A stretch of DNA of 41,217 nt, from positions 1 to 41,217 of the forward strand of contig JANYEY010000059.1 in NCBI GenBank assembly GCA_025359685.1, given 5' to 3'. Positions 1-8,132 of this stretch are shown one piece after another (the stretch's first letter is position 1; every line of letters starts with the position of its first letter). The notes under the pieces were generated by a model. The model was not told the origin of the DNA. It saw only the letters and a program-made list of their open reading frames with translations, and made no database searches. The translations under genes and the position numbers were made by a program. Origin of the DNA: Sphingomonadaceae bacterium. Its GTDB lineage: Bacteria > Pseudomonadota > Alphaproteobacteria > Sphingomonadales > Sphingomonadaceae.

Positions 1-1922
1 GGAAGTTCCTCCTCCAGCGCGGCGAGCCGGTTCTCTGCCTCAAGCCGTGCGGCTTCCGCTCCGCCTTCGCCGCGCGCGACGAAGCCGTCCCAGCGGCGCA
101 GATGGCCAACGGTGGTCACCAGCCACTCGCCGGGAGCAAGCACGCGGCCATCGTCGGCTTCGGCAACGTGGACCAGCGCCAGCCTCGCAGCGAGTTGCAG
201 CGGGCATTGGCTGACTTGTTCGGCAAGGCTGCCAGACACTGCCTTGGGGGTCGTCGCGCCAGTCCAGAAGCGGCCGTCCTCGCCTTGCGGCGCGGCACCG
301 AGCAGCGCTTTGGCGTCGCGGCCCAACACCGCGGCAAGCGCGCGTTCGTAACCCGGCTTGGCGCGCAGCTGGTCAAGCGCCTGGGGCAGACCGTGCTTGC
401 CCGCGGCCTGTCTCGCCCGAGCATCGCGGTCACGCGCCAATGCCTGGTGCTCGCGCTCAACCCCCGCCAATTCGGCCTTGGCCTGTGCGAGCGTCGCCCC
501 GGCACTATCGCGGTCGGCCTGAAGCGTGGCTTTGCGTTCCTGCCGCGCAGCAAGCGCGGCTTGTGCGGCCTGCACCGCAGCGCGAGCTTGCTCGGCCTCG
601 GCTTGGGCCACCTGCAGCGCGGTGTCAGGATCGCCTTCGCTGGCGAGATTCGCAGCAAGCTCGGCCTGCCGACGCTTCTCGCCCTCGATCCGTTCAAGCC
701 GCTGACGCGCGGCAGAAAGTTCGGCATCGGCGACGCGCCATTCGGCTTCGACCCCGGCCTGATCGGCGGTGGCCTGCGCGAGTGCCAGTTCGGCCCCGCG
801 CAGGTTGCGGTCAGCATCGTCGAGCGCGGCGGCGACGCGCGGACGGCGTTCTTCGTCCTCGCGGAGCGCGGTGTGCCCGGCGGCGAGATCGCGTTCCAGT
901 TTGGCCAGCGCCTCGGCCGCATCGCGGGTCAGCCGGTCGGCCTCGCCGCGATCCTCTTCGAGCCGTTTATGTTGGCGATCGAGATCGGATAGGCGCTGTT
1001 CGGCGGCCTCAAGCTGGCTGGTCAGCGTCGCCATGCGGTGGCCATGCGCCGAGGCATCGTCGCGCCGGTCGGCCAGTTCGTCGCGTGCGGCGGCCAGCGC
1101 TTCGGCGGCCTTGTGCTGGGCATCCTGTGCTGCCTTCGCCGCAGTCTGGCATTCGGCGACTTTGGCATCCGCGCCCTGCGCCTCAGCGCGGGCGGCTTCG
1201 GCGGCAGCCGCTGCATCGCGCCAGCGGGCGAAGACCAGCCGCGCCTCGGCCAGCTTGATCTTGTCCGACAGTGCCTTGTAGCGCTCGGCGGCGCGCGCTT
1301 GCCGCCGCAGCGTGCCGATCTGCTGATCGAGCTGGCCCATGATGTCTTCAAGCCGGGCGAGGTTGGTCTCGGTCGCGCGCAGCTTCTGTTCGGCATCCTT
1401 GCGCCGCACGTGAAGGCCTGCGATCCCCGCCGCCTCTTCGAGCATCATCCGCCGCTCGGCGGGCTTGGCGGCAATCACTGCGGCAATGCGGCCCTGGCTG
1501 ACGAGCGCCGGGGAATGGGCCCCGGTGGCAGCATCGGCGAAGACCAGCGCCACGTCCTTGGCCCGCACGTCGCGCCCGTTGACGCGGTAAGCGCTGCCTG
1601 CGCCGCGCTCGATCCGGCGCACAACTTCGAGTCCGCTGTCATTAACGGCACCGCCCGGGGAGGTGGTATCGGCGTGGAGCACCACTTCGGCGAAATCGCG
1701 CGGCGGACGCTGCGCGGTGCCGGCGAAGATCACGTCTTCCATCCCGCCGCTGCGCATCGATTTGGGCGAGTTTTCGCCCATCACCCAGCGGATTGCTTCG
1801 AGCAGATTCGATTTGCCGCAGCCGTTTGGCCCGACCACGCCGGTCAGCCCGGGTTCGATCCGCAGTTCAGCCTGCTCGACGAAGCTTTTGAATCCGCTGA
1901 GCTTGAGCCGCGTGATCCGCAT
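1..1922 (-). CDS. smc: Chromosome segregation ATPase SMC (N-terminal 640 residues; 3' part beyond the window)
   Basis: SMC is the ATPase core of the bacterial condensin that compacts and separates the chromosome. The reading frame opens with [14 protein letters not shown], the typical SMC start. It carries a Walker A loop GPNGCGKS at about residues 32-39, then the conserved WVMGE and [12 protein letters not shown] stretches of the N-terminal head. From about residue 170 the protein becomes a long Ala/Glu/Arg/Gln-rich coiled coil. Residues from about 510 onward ([14 protein letters not shown]) resemble the start of the hinge. No stop codon is met before position 1, so the second coiled-coil arm, signature motif and Walker B are outside the window. 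The ATG follows the upstream dsbA-like gene after 33 bases in the same direction, so it is probably co-transcribed with the dciA/dsbA-like genes. Family identity is secure. Confidence 0.95.
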   Translation of the reverse strand, partial: MRITRLKLSGFKSFVEQAELRIEPGLTGVVGPNGCGKSNLLEAIRWVMGENSPKSMRSGGMEDVIFAGTAQRPPRDFAEVVLHADTTSPGGAVNDSGLEVVRRIERGAGSAYRVNGRDVRAKDVALVFADAATGAHSPALVSQGRIAAVIAAKPAERRMMLEEAAGIAGLHVRRKDAEQKLRATETNLARLEDIMGQLDQQIGTLRRQARAAERYKALSDKIKLAEARLVFARWRDAAAAAEAARAEAQGADAKVAECQTAAKAAQDAQHKAAEALAAARDELADRRDDASAHGHRMATLTSQLEAAEQRLSDLDRQHKRLEEDRGEADRLTRDAAEALAKLERDLAAGHTALREDEERRPRVAAALDDADRNLRGAELALAQATADQAGVEAEWRVADAELSAARQRLERIEGEKRRQAELAANLASEGDPDTALQVAQAEAEQARAAVQAAQAALAARQERKATLQADRDSAGATLAQAKAELAGVEREHQALARDRDARARQAAGKHGLPQALDQLRAKPGYERALAAVLGRDAKALLGAAPQGEDGRFWTGATTPKAVSGSLAEQVSQCPLQLAARLALVHVAEADDGRVLAPGEWLVTTVGHLRRWDGFVARGEGGAEAARLEAENRLAALEEEL

Positions 1923-1955
1923 CTGTTGTGCTACCGGCCCCCGCCCCGAGCCGGC

Positions 1956-2720
1956 TTAGCGCGCGCCGGCGGCGCGCAGCGCCTCAGCAATCTTGGGCCA
2001 TTCGGACTGATCGGGCTGAAGCTGGAAGCCATTGATCACCAGGGTTGGCGTTTGACTGATCCCCGCTTCGTTGAAGGTCTTGAAGGTGTTCGAAATCTTC
2101 ATCGCGTTGTCGGTGTTGGCAAGGCACGCATGCGCCTGATCGACCGACATCCCGCGCGCGGCGAAGAAGCTGGTGAAGCCAAGCACATCGGCCAGTGCTG
2201 GCAGACGCCGTGCCGGCGGCAGCTTGCTAGCCGCTTCGGCCGCGGCCTGGACCTTTGGATCATCCAGCAGCTTCACGAAATTGTCGTAGTTGCCATAAAC
2301 CTGCTCGACCAAAGGGAAGAAGTTTTCTTTGGGCGCGCAGCGCGCCAGCATGGTCAGCGGCAGATCCTGCTGATGGATGTAGAAGCTGCGGTACTCGTAA
2401 GAAACCCGGCCCGAGGAGACGAATTCGCTCTTGATCGGGGTCATCGCTTCGCTCGCAAAACGCGCGCAGTGCGGGCAGGTGAGCGACCCGTATTCGACGA
2501 GCTTGATCGGTGCCGCGGGGTTGCCCATCAGCATCCCGCCGGTTGCGGTTGCGGTGATGGTGTCTTCCCAGGTCTGCCCAGCAGGCGGAGCGATCTTGGC
2601 GATTGCCGCGCCGGCTGGCGCATCGCCGGCCTTGTCGTCCTTTTTGCAGGCGGCCAGCCCCAGCGCGAGCGGAGCGGCAGCGAGTGCGAACAGCAGGTGG
2701 CGCGAACGGATTGCGGTCAT
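1956..2720 (-). CDS. DsbA-family thiol:disulfide oxidoreductase, predicted lipoprotein, CPHC active site
   Basis: Thioredoxin-fold protein of the DsbA/BdbD type (Thioredoxin_4), expected to act on protein thiols in the periplasm. The N-terminus is a lipoprotein signal ending in LGLAAC, giving Cys25 as the predicted lipidation site, followed by a charged linker. GNPAAPIKLVEYGSLTCPHC places the redox motif CPHC at 82-85. SQTPT supplies the cis-proline loop near the C-terminus. Two more cysteines (128 and 199) are kept at equivalent places in the two upstream paralogues and may form a second structural disulfide, as in alphaproteobacterial DsbA1 proteins. It is the last of three tandem paralogues and lies 33 bases before smc. 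Substrate and direction (oxidase or isomerase) cannot be told from sequence. Confidence 0.9.
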   Translation of the reverse strand: MTAIRSRHLLFALAAAPLALGLAACKKDDKAGDAPAGAAIAKIAPPAGQTWEDTITATATGGMLMGNPAAPIKLVEYGSLTCPHCARFASEAMTPIKSEFVSSGRVSYEYRSFYIHQQDLPLTMLARCAPKENFFPLVEQVYGNYDNFVKLLDDPKVQAAAEAASKLPPARRLPALADVLGFTSFFAARGMSVDQAHACLANTDNAMKISNTFKTFNEAGISQTPTLVINGFQLQPDQSEWPKIAEALRAAGAR

Positions 2721-2819
2721 GGGCTTGTCGGATCCTTGCTTCGAGTCGTGAAATTTAGTCGGTAATGCGCTTCGACAGAAGGATCGGCCGGGCTTCAGCC
2801 GTGCTTCTCCACAAGTGAT

Positions 2820-3623
2820 TCACTGCGTCTGGGTCGTCACGCGGCTGGCCGGTATCACGGGAAGCGCCGATAATGCCGTTGGAGCCGCTGCCCCGCCGGC
2901 CAGCGCCGTATCGATCAGTGACTTCAGCGGTTCCCAGGCATAAACGGTCTGCAACGCCCCGTTGATCATGAAGCTGGGGGTGCCCGTCACGCCGATTGTC
3001 GTCCCGGCGTAGTTGGTCTGGCTATTGAGCCAGTCGAGTTTGGTCTGGTCGGCCAGGCAAGCATCGAGCTGCTTGGCGGTATAGCCGCGGGCCATCATGA
3101 TCTTGAACAGGCCAAGATCGCGCGCGGCCACCTTGCGCTGCGCGGCCGGATTGCTCTCCAAGGCTTGCCAGCGGGCTTGATAGTTCGGATTGGCCGGCGC
3201 CCTGAACCACGAAGTTTGCGCGCCAAGCAAAGCCGCTTCGTTGGGGAAATACCGCCCCTTGTCGCCGCACAACATCAGTAGAGTGGGGATTTCATCGAGC
3301 GCCACGCGGATAAACGGCCTGAGTTCGAGCGACACCTTGCCTTGGCGGACCAGTCCCGCGGCCAGCGGAACCTTGCTCTCTTTCGAGAATTCCGCGCAGT
3401 GCGAACAGGTTAGCGAAATGAATTCGACCACTTTCACCGGCGCGTCGGGATTGCCCATCAGCGGGAACCCCTGATCGGTCATAGTGATCGTCTGGTCCCA
3501 GTGCGGCCCGGCCGGAACAACCGGTGCCGCGGCGCGCTTGCGCGGGGCGGGCTTGGCCAAAGCGCCGAGCGGCAGTGCGGCGATCAGCAGACCGGTGGCA
3601 AGGGCAGCGATGAATTTCTTCAT
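2820..3623 (-). CDS. DsbA-family thiol:disulfide oxidoreductase, secreted, CSHC active site
   Basis: Second of the tandem DsbA-like proteins, about 267 residues. A Sec signal peptide (MKKFIAALATG... ending near ALA, residue 23) is followed by a basic Ala/Pro linker. GNPDAPVKVVEF leads into the redox motif CSHC at 73-76, and GTPSFMING gives the cis-proline loop. The paired extra cysteines (LLMLCGDK and LDACLADQ) match those of the neighbours. A TTG two codons upstream (position 3629) is possible, but the ATG at 3623 gives a clean MKK signal-peptide start just after the TGA of the upstream gene, so I prefer it. The C-terminal 20 residues are a low-complexity Ala/Thr/Pro tail. Periplasmic thiol redox role is inferred from family; the partner is unknown. 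Confidence 0.9.
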   Translation of the reverse strand: MKKFIAALATGLLIAALPLGALAKPAPRKRAAAPVVPAGPHWDQTITMTDQGFPLMGNPDAPVKVVEFISLTCSHCAEFSKESKVPLAAGLVRQGKVSLELRPFIRVALDEIPTLLMLCGDKGRYFPNEAALLGAQTSWFRAPANPNYQARWQALESNPAAQRKVAARDLGLFKIMMARGYTAKQLDACLADQTKLDWLNSQTNYAGTTIGVTGTPSFMINGALQTVYAWEPLKSLIDTALAGGAAAPTALSALPVIPASRVTTQTQ

Positions 3624-3625
3624 TG

Positions 3626-4306
3626 TCAAAAGCTCGCGTCGATTAGGGGCCGCAGCTCTGCCCAGCTATGGGCATTATCGAGCAATGTGCCGTTGATGAG
3701 GAAACTTGGGGCAGTTTTGATGCCGAGCGCATACCCGGCTTTGCTTTGCTCGCCAATCCGGTTTGCGAGGCTGGCGTCGCCCAGACAGGCGTCGGTTGCC
3801 GGGCGATCGAAGCCGCGGCTTTCCATGATCTGGTAGAAGTCCATGTCGTCCGCCACGGCGCGGCCGCGAGACAACAGCGTCCCGTAAGTCCAGCGTTGCT
3901 TCTGTGCCGGTCCGGCCCGGTTCAGTGTGGCACGCCAGCGGTCTTGGCTGCGCAGCAGCGCCGAATGGTTGAGCGCGAACTTCTCTGGCGCTCCGCAATC
4001 GGCCAGCATCGCCGCCACCTGGTCGACCGGACTCTGGACCAGGTGCCGCACCTCGATCGCCACCTTGCCCGAAGCAACATAGCTGATCTGCAGCGCTGCG
4101 TCGGACTGCATTTCGAAGGTTCCGCAATCGGCGCAGGTGTAGCTCATATATTCGGTCAGCCGCACCGGCGCGTCGGGATTCCCGATCAGGTGGCCGCCAT
4201 CGGGCAGGAGCACAACCGTATGCGTCCAGCCCACGGTCTTGGGCGCGGTTGCAGTAAGCAGCAGCGTGGCGGCAGCCAGCAGGACCACGCGGGCGTATCG
4301 CTTCAC
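3626..4306 (-). CDS. DsbA-family protein with atypical CADC active site, secreted
   Basis: Third DsbA-like paralogue and the first in transcription order, 226 residues. It has a short signal peptide (residues 1 to about 20). GNPDAPVRLTEYMSYTC leads to the redox motif CADC at 58-61, an acidic dipeptide rarely seen in DsbA proteins. The residue before the cis-proline is Ala (KTAPSFLING), whereas the paralogues have Thr. The additional conserved cysteine pair (AMLADCGAP and TDACLGDA) is present. The start is GTG at 4306 and overlaps the dciA stop by 4 bases (GTGA), so translation is probably coupled. Its stop lies 2 bases before the ATG of the next paralogue. The altered motif suggests a different redox potential or substrate, but this is inference. 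Confidence 0.88.
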   Translation of the reverse strand: MKRYARVVLLAAATLLLTATAPKTVGWTHTVVLLPDGGHLIGNPDAPVRLTEYMSYTCADCGTFEMQSDAALQISYVASGKVAIEVRHLVQSPVDQVAAMLADCGAPEKFALNHSALLRSQDRWRATLNRAGPAQKQRWTYGTLLSRGRAVADDMDFYQIMESRGFDRPATDACLGDASLANRIGEQSKAGYALGIKTAPSFLINGTLLDNAHSWAELRPLIDASF

Positions 4307-4836
4307 TGCTTCTCGTCCTCCGCCGCATTGCCAAGGCTGCGCGCGAGTGATTCAAGCACCGTGCGCAGTTCGGGATCGCCGATGTCGCGCAGGCTGTCCC
4401 CCAGTTCGAACGGGATCGGCCTTAATGACGGCGGCGCTGTCGGACGTTCCTTGGCCGGCGGCGGCTGAACCGCACCTTGCCGAAGCTTGACCTTGACCAC
4501 CGCGTTGTAGCCAAAGAAGCGGTTCACCCGCTCGATGATCTCGGGGATCACGTGGCTGATCATCGGGGCGTGCGCCGGAACCACCAGCAGCTGAAGGATG
4601 CCCTCGCTCTTTTCGCCCGGGGGAAAGCGGATTGCTTCGGGCATGCACACCCGGGCGTGGCGCTCACCCACGATTTCGGGCCAGCGGGTGACCACGCTTG
4701 ACTGAACGAAGCCGAATTTGCGGAAGGCGGTGCGGCCCACTTCGGGCATCAGTTCGGAGATCGGCCGCGCTCCGCTGCCTCGTGCGCGCTCGAACCGGCG
4801 CGGTGCCGGTTTCGGTGGTTTGCCATCCCGTTCCAT
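4303..4836 (-). CDS. dciA: DciA-type DUF721 protein (replicative helicase loader family)
   Basis: A 177-residue protein whose middle part (ISELMPEVGRTAFRKFG, then VVTRWPEIVGE, then the VVPAHAPMISHV and RVNRFFGYNAV stretches) is the DUF721 domain. DUF721 proteins that lack DnaC are known as DciA and act in loading the DnaB replicative helicase. The C-terminal 60 residues are Pro-rich and then acidic. The start at 4836 (MERDGKPPK) is chosen because upstream in-frame codons would overlap mutY and translate to composition unlike a real N-terminus. It begins only 29 bases from the divergent mutY start, so the two promoters must overlap each other or the genes. The gene heads an operon with the three DsbA-like genes and probably smc. 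Confidence 0.85.
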   Translation of the reverse strand: MERDGKPPKPAPRRFERARGSGARPISELMPEVGRTAFRKFGFVQSSVVTRWPEIVGERHARVCMPEAIRFPPGEKSEGILQLLVVPAHAPMISHVIPEIIERVNRFFGYNAVVKVKLRQGAVQPPPAKERPTAPPSLRPIPFELGDSLRDIGDPELRTVLESLARSLGNAAEDEKQ

Positions 4837-4865
4837 TGTGCGGCTGCCAATGCCATAGCGCCGCG

Positions 4866-5933
4866 ATGGACGCCAGCGCCGAGACGATTCCCGAGAAGCT
4901 GCTCGGCTGGTACGATGCGCACCACCGCAGCTTGCCATGGCGCAGCCCGCCGGGCGCGCTGCCGCCGGATCCCTACCGGGTGTGGCTGTCCGAGGTGATG
5001 CTGCAGCAGACCACCACCGCTGCGGTTGCGCCCTACTTCGCCAAATTCCTTGCACGCTGGCCGACCGTGGCGGCGCTGGCCGCAGCCGACGAGGGCGACG
5101 TCAAGGCTGCGTGGGCGGGGCTGGGCTACTACGCCCGCGCCCGCAACCTCATCGCCTGCGCCAAAGCAGTTGCGGCGCGCGGCGGCGACTTTCCCGATAG
5201 CGAAGCCGAATTGCGCAAGTTGCCGGGGCTCGGCGCCTATACCGCCGCCGCAGTCGCCGCGATCGCCTTTGGTGAGAGAGCCGCGGTGGTCGATGCCAAT
5301 GTCGAGCGGGTGATCACCCGGCTCAATGCAATTGCAATCCCGCTGCCTCAGGCGCGCACGCAGATTCTGGGCAAGGTCGATGCCATTACACCCGCCGATC
5401 GTCCCGGTGATTTTGCCCAGGCGATGATGGATCTTGGCGCAACCGTGTGCACCCCGCGCGCGCCCCGCTGCCTGCTGTGTCCGCTGTCCGATCATTGCGC
5501 GGGCCGCTCGCTTGGTCCCGAGAAGTTCCCGGTGAAGCTGGCCAAGGCAGCCAAACCGCAGCGTTCAGGACAAGCCTTCTGGATTGAACAAGACGACCAG
5601 GTCTGGCTCACCCGCCGTGCGAACACGGGCATGCTGGGCGGGATGCGCGCGCTACCCGACGATGGCTGGTCAGCGCGGGGCGACGGCGACGCGCAGGCCC
5701 CGCTGGACGGCGATTGGACCCCGGCGGGCAGCGTCCGCCACGGCTTCACCCATTTCGATCTTGATTTGCAATTGATGGTTTATTCAGGAGCCGATTGCTC
5801 TAGGCTTGATCCACAACAAGGCGAATGGTGGGCATTAGGTCGGCTGGATGAGGCCGGTTTGCCCACACTGTTTGCCAAGGCAGCGCGGCTGGTAACGGCG
5901 GGCGCCGCCACGGGGAGAACGATTGGTGACTAA
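4866..5933 (+). CDS. mutY: A/G-specific adenine DNA glycosylase MutY
   Basis: Base-excision repair enzyme that removes adenine mispaired with 8-oxoguanine. In the 355-residue product, Glu43 in SEVMLQQT and Asp144 in VVDANVERV are the catalytic residues of the family. LPGLGAYTAAA (120-130) is the helix-hairpin-helix, and Cys196, 203, 206 and 212 (C-x6-C-x2-C-x5-C) bind the 4Fe-4S cluster. From about 230 the NUDIX-like 8-oxoG recognition domain follows. The ATG at 4866 is favoured over more upstream codons because MDASAETIPEKLLGWYD aligns with MutY N-termini and the extension would run into dciA. The stop overlaps the start of the next gene, so it heads a tight four-gene operon. Confidence 0.95.
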   Translation: MDASAETIPEKLLGWYDAHHRSLPWRSPPGALPPDPYRVWLSEVMLQQTTTAAVAPYFAKFLARWPTVAALAAADEGDVKAAWAGLGYYARARNLIACAKAVAARGGDFPDSEAELRKLPGLGAYTAAAVAAIAFGERAAVVDANVERVITRLNAIAIPLPQARTQILGKVDAITPADRPGDFAQAMMDLGATVCTPRAPRCLLCPLSDHCAGRSLGPEKFPVKLAKAAKPQRSGQAFWIEQDDQVWLTRRANTGMLGGMRALPDDGWSARGDGDAQAPLDGDWTPAGSVRHGFTHFDLDLQLMVYSGADCSRLDPQQGEWWALGRLDEAGLPTLFAKAARLVTAGAATGRTIGD

Positions 5934-7242
5934 GCTCGATTTTTCACGCCGCGATATGCTGAGGGCCAGCGCCTTGATGGGCGGGGCCGGGGTGATTGCC
6001 GGTCTCCCGCTCGGCGCGCAGCTGGCCCGTGCGGCCGAAGCGGCGGGGATCGAGGCGCAATGGCCCGCAGTGACCGCGATGCTCGATCGCTACGTCAAGG
6101 CCAAGAAGGTTTCAGGCATGATCGCAGCGCTCGGCTGGCGCGATGCGCCGCCCGGGTACATTGCGCGCGGCAAGGAAGGCTTCGACGATCCCGATGCCGA
6201 TGGTCCCGAAAGCCTGTTCCGCGCCTATTCGATGACCAAACCGCTGACCGGCATGGCGGCGATGATCCTGGTCGATGAGGGCAAACTGGGGCTCGACCAG
6301 CCGCTCGCCGACTTTGCGCCCGAATTCGCAAAGATGCAGGTAGCGATCGATCCGAAGAAGAGCCTCGAATCCCGCCCCGCGACAACCTTAATCACCATCC
6401 GTCACCTGCTGACGCATACCAGCGGGCTGGGCTATCCGGTGGTCGGGCGGGATAAGGTGAGCGAAGCGTTGCGCTTGCTAGGGGTCAACCCCGGGGCGAT
6501 TTCACGGCGCAAGATCAAGGGCGTCAACGATGGTCCGCCCAACCCTGGCCCTGACGAATTTCTCCGCCGCACCGCCTCGGTGCCGCTGGTCGCCGAACCC
6601 GGAACCAAATGGTCTTATTCGATCAGCCTCGACGTGCTTGGGCTGGTGATCGGCCGGGCTGCCGGGACAAGTTTCGAAGCGTTCCTGACCGAACGGATTC
6701 TTGCTCCTTGCGGAATGAGCAGCAGCTATTTCCAGATTCCGGCGAGTGCTTCCGGGCACCTGACCACCAATTACGGGTTCTTTCTTGGCCGCCCGGTCGC
6801 GATCGACCGCCCCGGCACCTCGGTTTATGAAACCGCGCCGGCCTTCGCGTTCGGCGGATCGGGGCTGGTCACCTCTCCGGCCGACTACGACCGGTTTCTG
6901 GCGATGCTGGTCAATCGCGGCAGAAGCGGCTCAAACCGGGTGATGAGCGAGGCCGCGGTTGCCCGCGCTACCTCCAACCTGCTGCCCGACCATGCTGACC
7001 TTACCGGCAGCTACGTTGAGGGGCAGCAGTTCGGCGCCGGCGGGGTGGTTGGGACCGGCAAGGACGAAGGCCTGTTCGGTTGGTCGGGGGCCGCCGGGAC
7101 AGTCGGCTTTGCACAAATGAAGCTGGGCCTGCGGACCGGCCTGTTTGTGCAATATATCCCGTCGAGCAAGCTGCCGATCCTCAAGGAATTCCCCAAGGCG
7201 GTGGGGGCCGACTTGACCGCGATGCAGGCGCGCAAGGCATGA
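5926..7242 (+). CDS. Serine hydrolase of the beta-lactamase / class C-like esterase family, Tat-exported
   Basis: A 438-residue protein with a twin-arginine signal (SRRDMLRAS followed by a hydrophobic stretch and ARAAEA), so it is expected to be exported folded. The catalytic SxxK motif is SMTK at 102-105 (AYSMTKPLTG). WSYSIS near residue 227 would supply the Tyr motif, with Ser in place of the usual Asn. WSGAAG near the C-terminus resembles the W-x-G motif of EstB-like esterases rather than KTG. These features suggest an esterase or peptidase-like hydrolase rather than a true beta-lactamase. Start is GTG 5926 (a TTG at 5923 is also possible) and overlaps the mutY stop; GGGGAG at 5911-5916 is the ribosome-binding site. 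Substrate unknown. Confidence 0.88.
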   Translation: MTKLDFSRRDMLRASALMGGAGVIAGLPLGAQLARAAEAAGIEAQWPAVTAMLDRYVKAKKVSGMIAALGWRDAPPGYIARGKEGFDDPDADGPESLFRAYSMTKPLTGMAAMILVDEGKLGLDQPLADFAPEFAKMQVAIDPKKSLESRPATTLITIRHLLTHTSGLGYPVVGRDKVSEALRLLGVNPGAISRRKIKGVNDGPPNPGPDEFLRRTASVPLVAEPGTKWSYSISLDVLGLVIGRAAGTSFEAFLTERILAPCGMSSSYFQIPASASGHLTTNYGFFLGRPVAIDRPGTSVYETAPAFAFGGSGLVTSPADYDRFLAMLVNRGRSGSNRVMSEAAVARATSNLLPDHADLTGSYVEGQQFGAGGVVGTGKDEGLFGWSGAAGTVGFAQMKLGLRTGLFVQYIPSSKLPILKEFPKAVGADLTAMQARKA

Positions 7243-8132
7243 GCGCCCATACCAACACCAGCACCATTGCCTTCTCCGGCGCCGGGCTCGACCGCGCCGA
7301 TCACATCCGCTCCGATCCGGCCGCGCTCGAAGCCCTGATGGACTGGCGCGCGCGGCTGTTGCGGCTCGACGGGCTTGATCCGGTGATCGATCCCGAAGGT
7401 CAGCTGACCTGGGGCACACTCAGCGATGCTGCAGTCGATAGCGAACTGGTGTTCCTAGGCCTCGCGGGCGAGAAGGCCTGCTTCGCCGAAGTCACGCAAA
7501 ATCTTGCGGGCAGCGTCGCCCCGGCCAATCCGCGGCTGTGGGCGGCGATGGCGGCGCTCGATGCGCATGAATTGGCGACTTACGGCGGCGCCCGGGCCTT
7601 GGTCGATTGGCACGCGCGGCACCGGTTTTGCGCGCGCTGCGGGGCGGGGACCGTGCTCGCCAAGGGCGGGTGGCAGCGCAATTGCACCAGCCAGGATTGC
7701 AAAGCCGAACACTATCCGCGGGTCGATCCGGTCACGATCATGCTGGTCGAGCACGAGGGCCGGGTGCTGCTTGGCCGCCAGCCGCGCTTTCCGCCGCGGC
7801 GCTTTTCCGCGCTGGCCGGCTTCGTTGAACCGGGCGAAACGATCGAGGAAGCGGTGGCGCGCGAAATCCACGAAGAAGCGGGCCTGCGCGTGCGCGATGT
7901 TAGCTATGTCGCCAGCCAGCCGTGGCCGTTCCCCTCCAGCCTGATGATCGCCTGCCATTCGCATACTGACGATCCTGCGATCACCATCGACATGACCGAA
8001 CTCGACGAGGCCGACTGGTTCACCCGCGCCGAAGTGGTCCAGGCGATGGCCGGGGACGAAGCCGCGCGGTTCATCGCCCCGCCGCCCTTCGCAGTGGCGC
8101 ATCACCTTTTGAAATGGTGGCTCGAACAATGA
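7239..8132 (+). CDS. nudC: NADH pyrophosphatase / NAD-capped RNA decapping NUDIX hydrolase
   Basis: A 297-residue NudC-type protein. It has an N-terminal divergent domain, then a zinc ribbon (Cys131, 134, 149 and 154), then the NUDIX box GFVEPGETIEEAVAREIHEE starting at residue 194, and the SQPWPFP motif at 226-232 that marks the NADH pyrophosphatase subfamily. The family hydrolyses NAD(H) to NMN(H) and AMP and removes NAD caps from RNA. The ATG at 7239 overlaps the upstream stop as ATGA; a longer in-frame extension upstream lies wholly inside the hydrolase gene and is not needed. The stop overlaps the next start in the same way, supporting translational coupling. Confidence 0.94.
   Translation: MSAHTNTSTIAFSGAGLDRADHIRSDPAALEALMDWRARLLRLDGLDPVIDPEGQLTWGTLSDAAVDSELVFLGLAGEKACFAEVTQNLAGSVAPANPRLWAAMAALDAHELATYGGARALVDWHARHRFCARCGAGTVLAKGGWQRNCTSQDCKAEHYPRVDPVTIMLVEHEGRVLLGRQPRFPPRRFSALAGFVEPGETIEEAVAREIHEEAGLRVRDVSYVASQPWPFPSSLMIACHSHTDDPAITIDMTELDEADWFTRAEVVQAMAGDEAARFIAPPPFAVAHHLLKWWLEQ

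Noticed and set aside
1038..2765. 575-codon plus-strand open frame
   Set aside because: It lies antisense to smc and the first DsbA-like gene, which both have clear family motifs. Long antisense frames are expected at this GC content.
5926..7242. Antibiotic-resistance beta-lactamase
   Set aside because: SxxK is present but the second and third motifs (YSIS, WSGA) fit esterase-like members better than class C beta-lactamases; resistance cannot be claimed.
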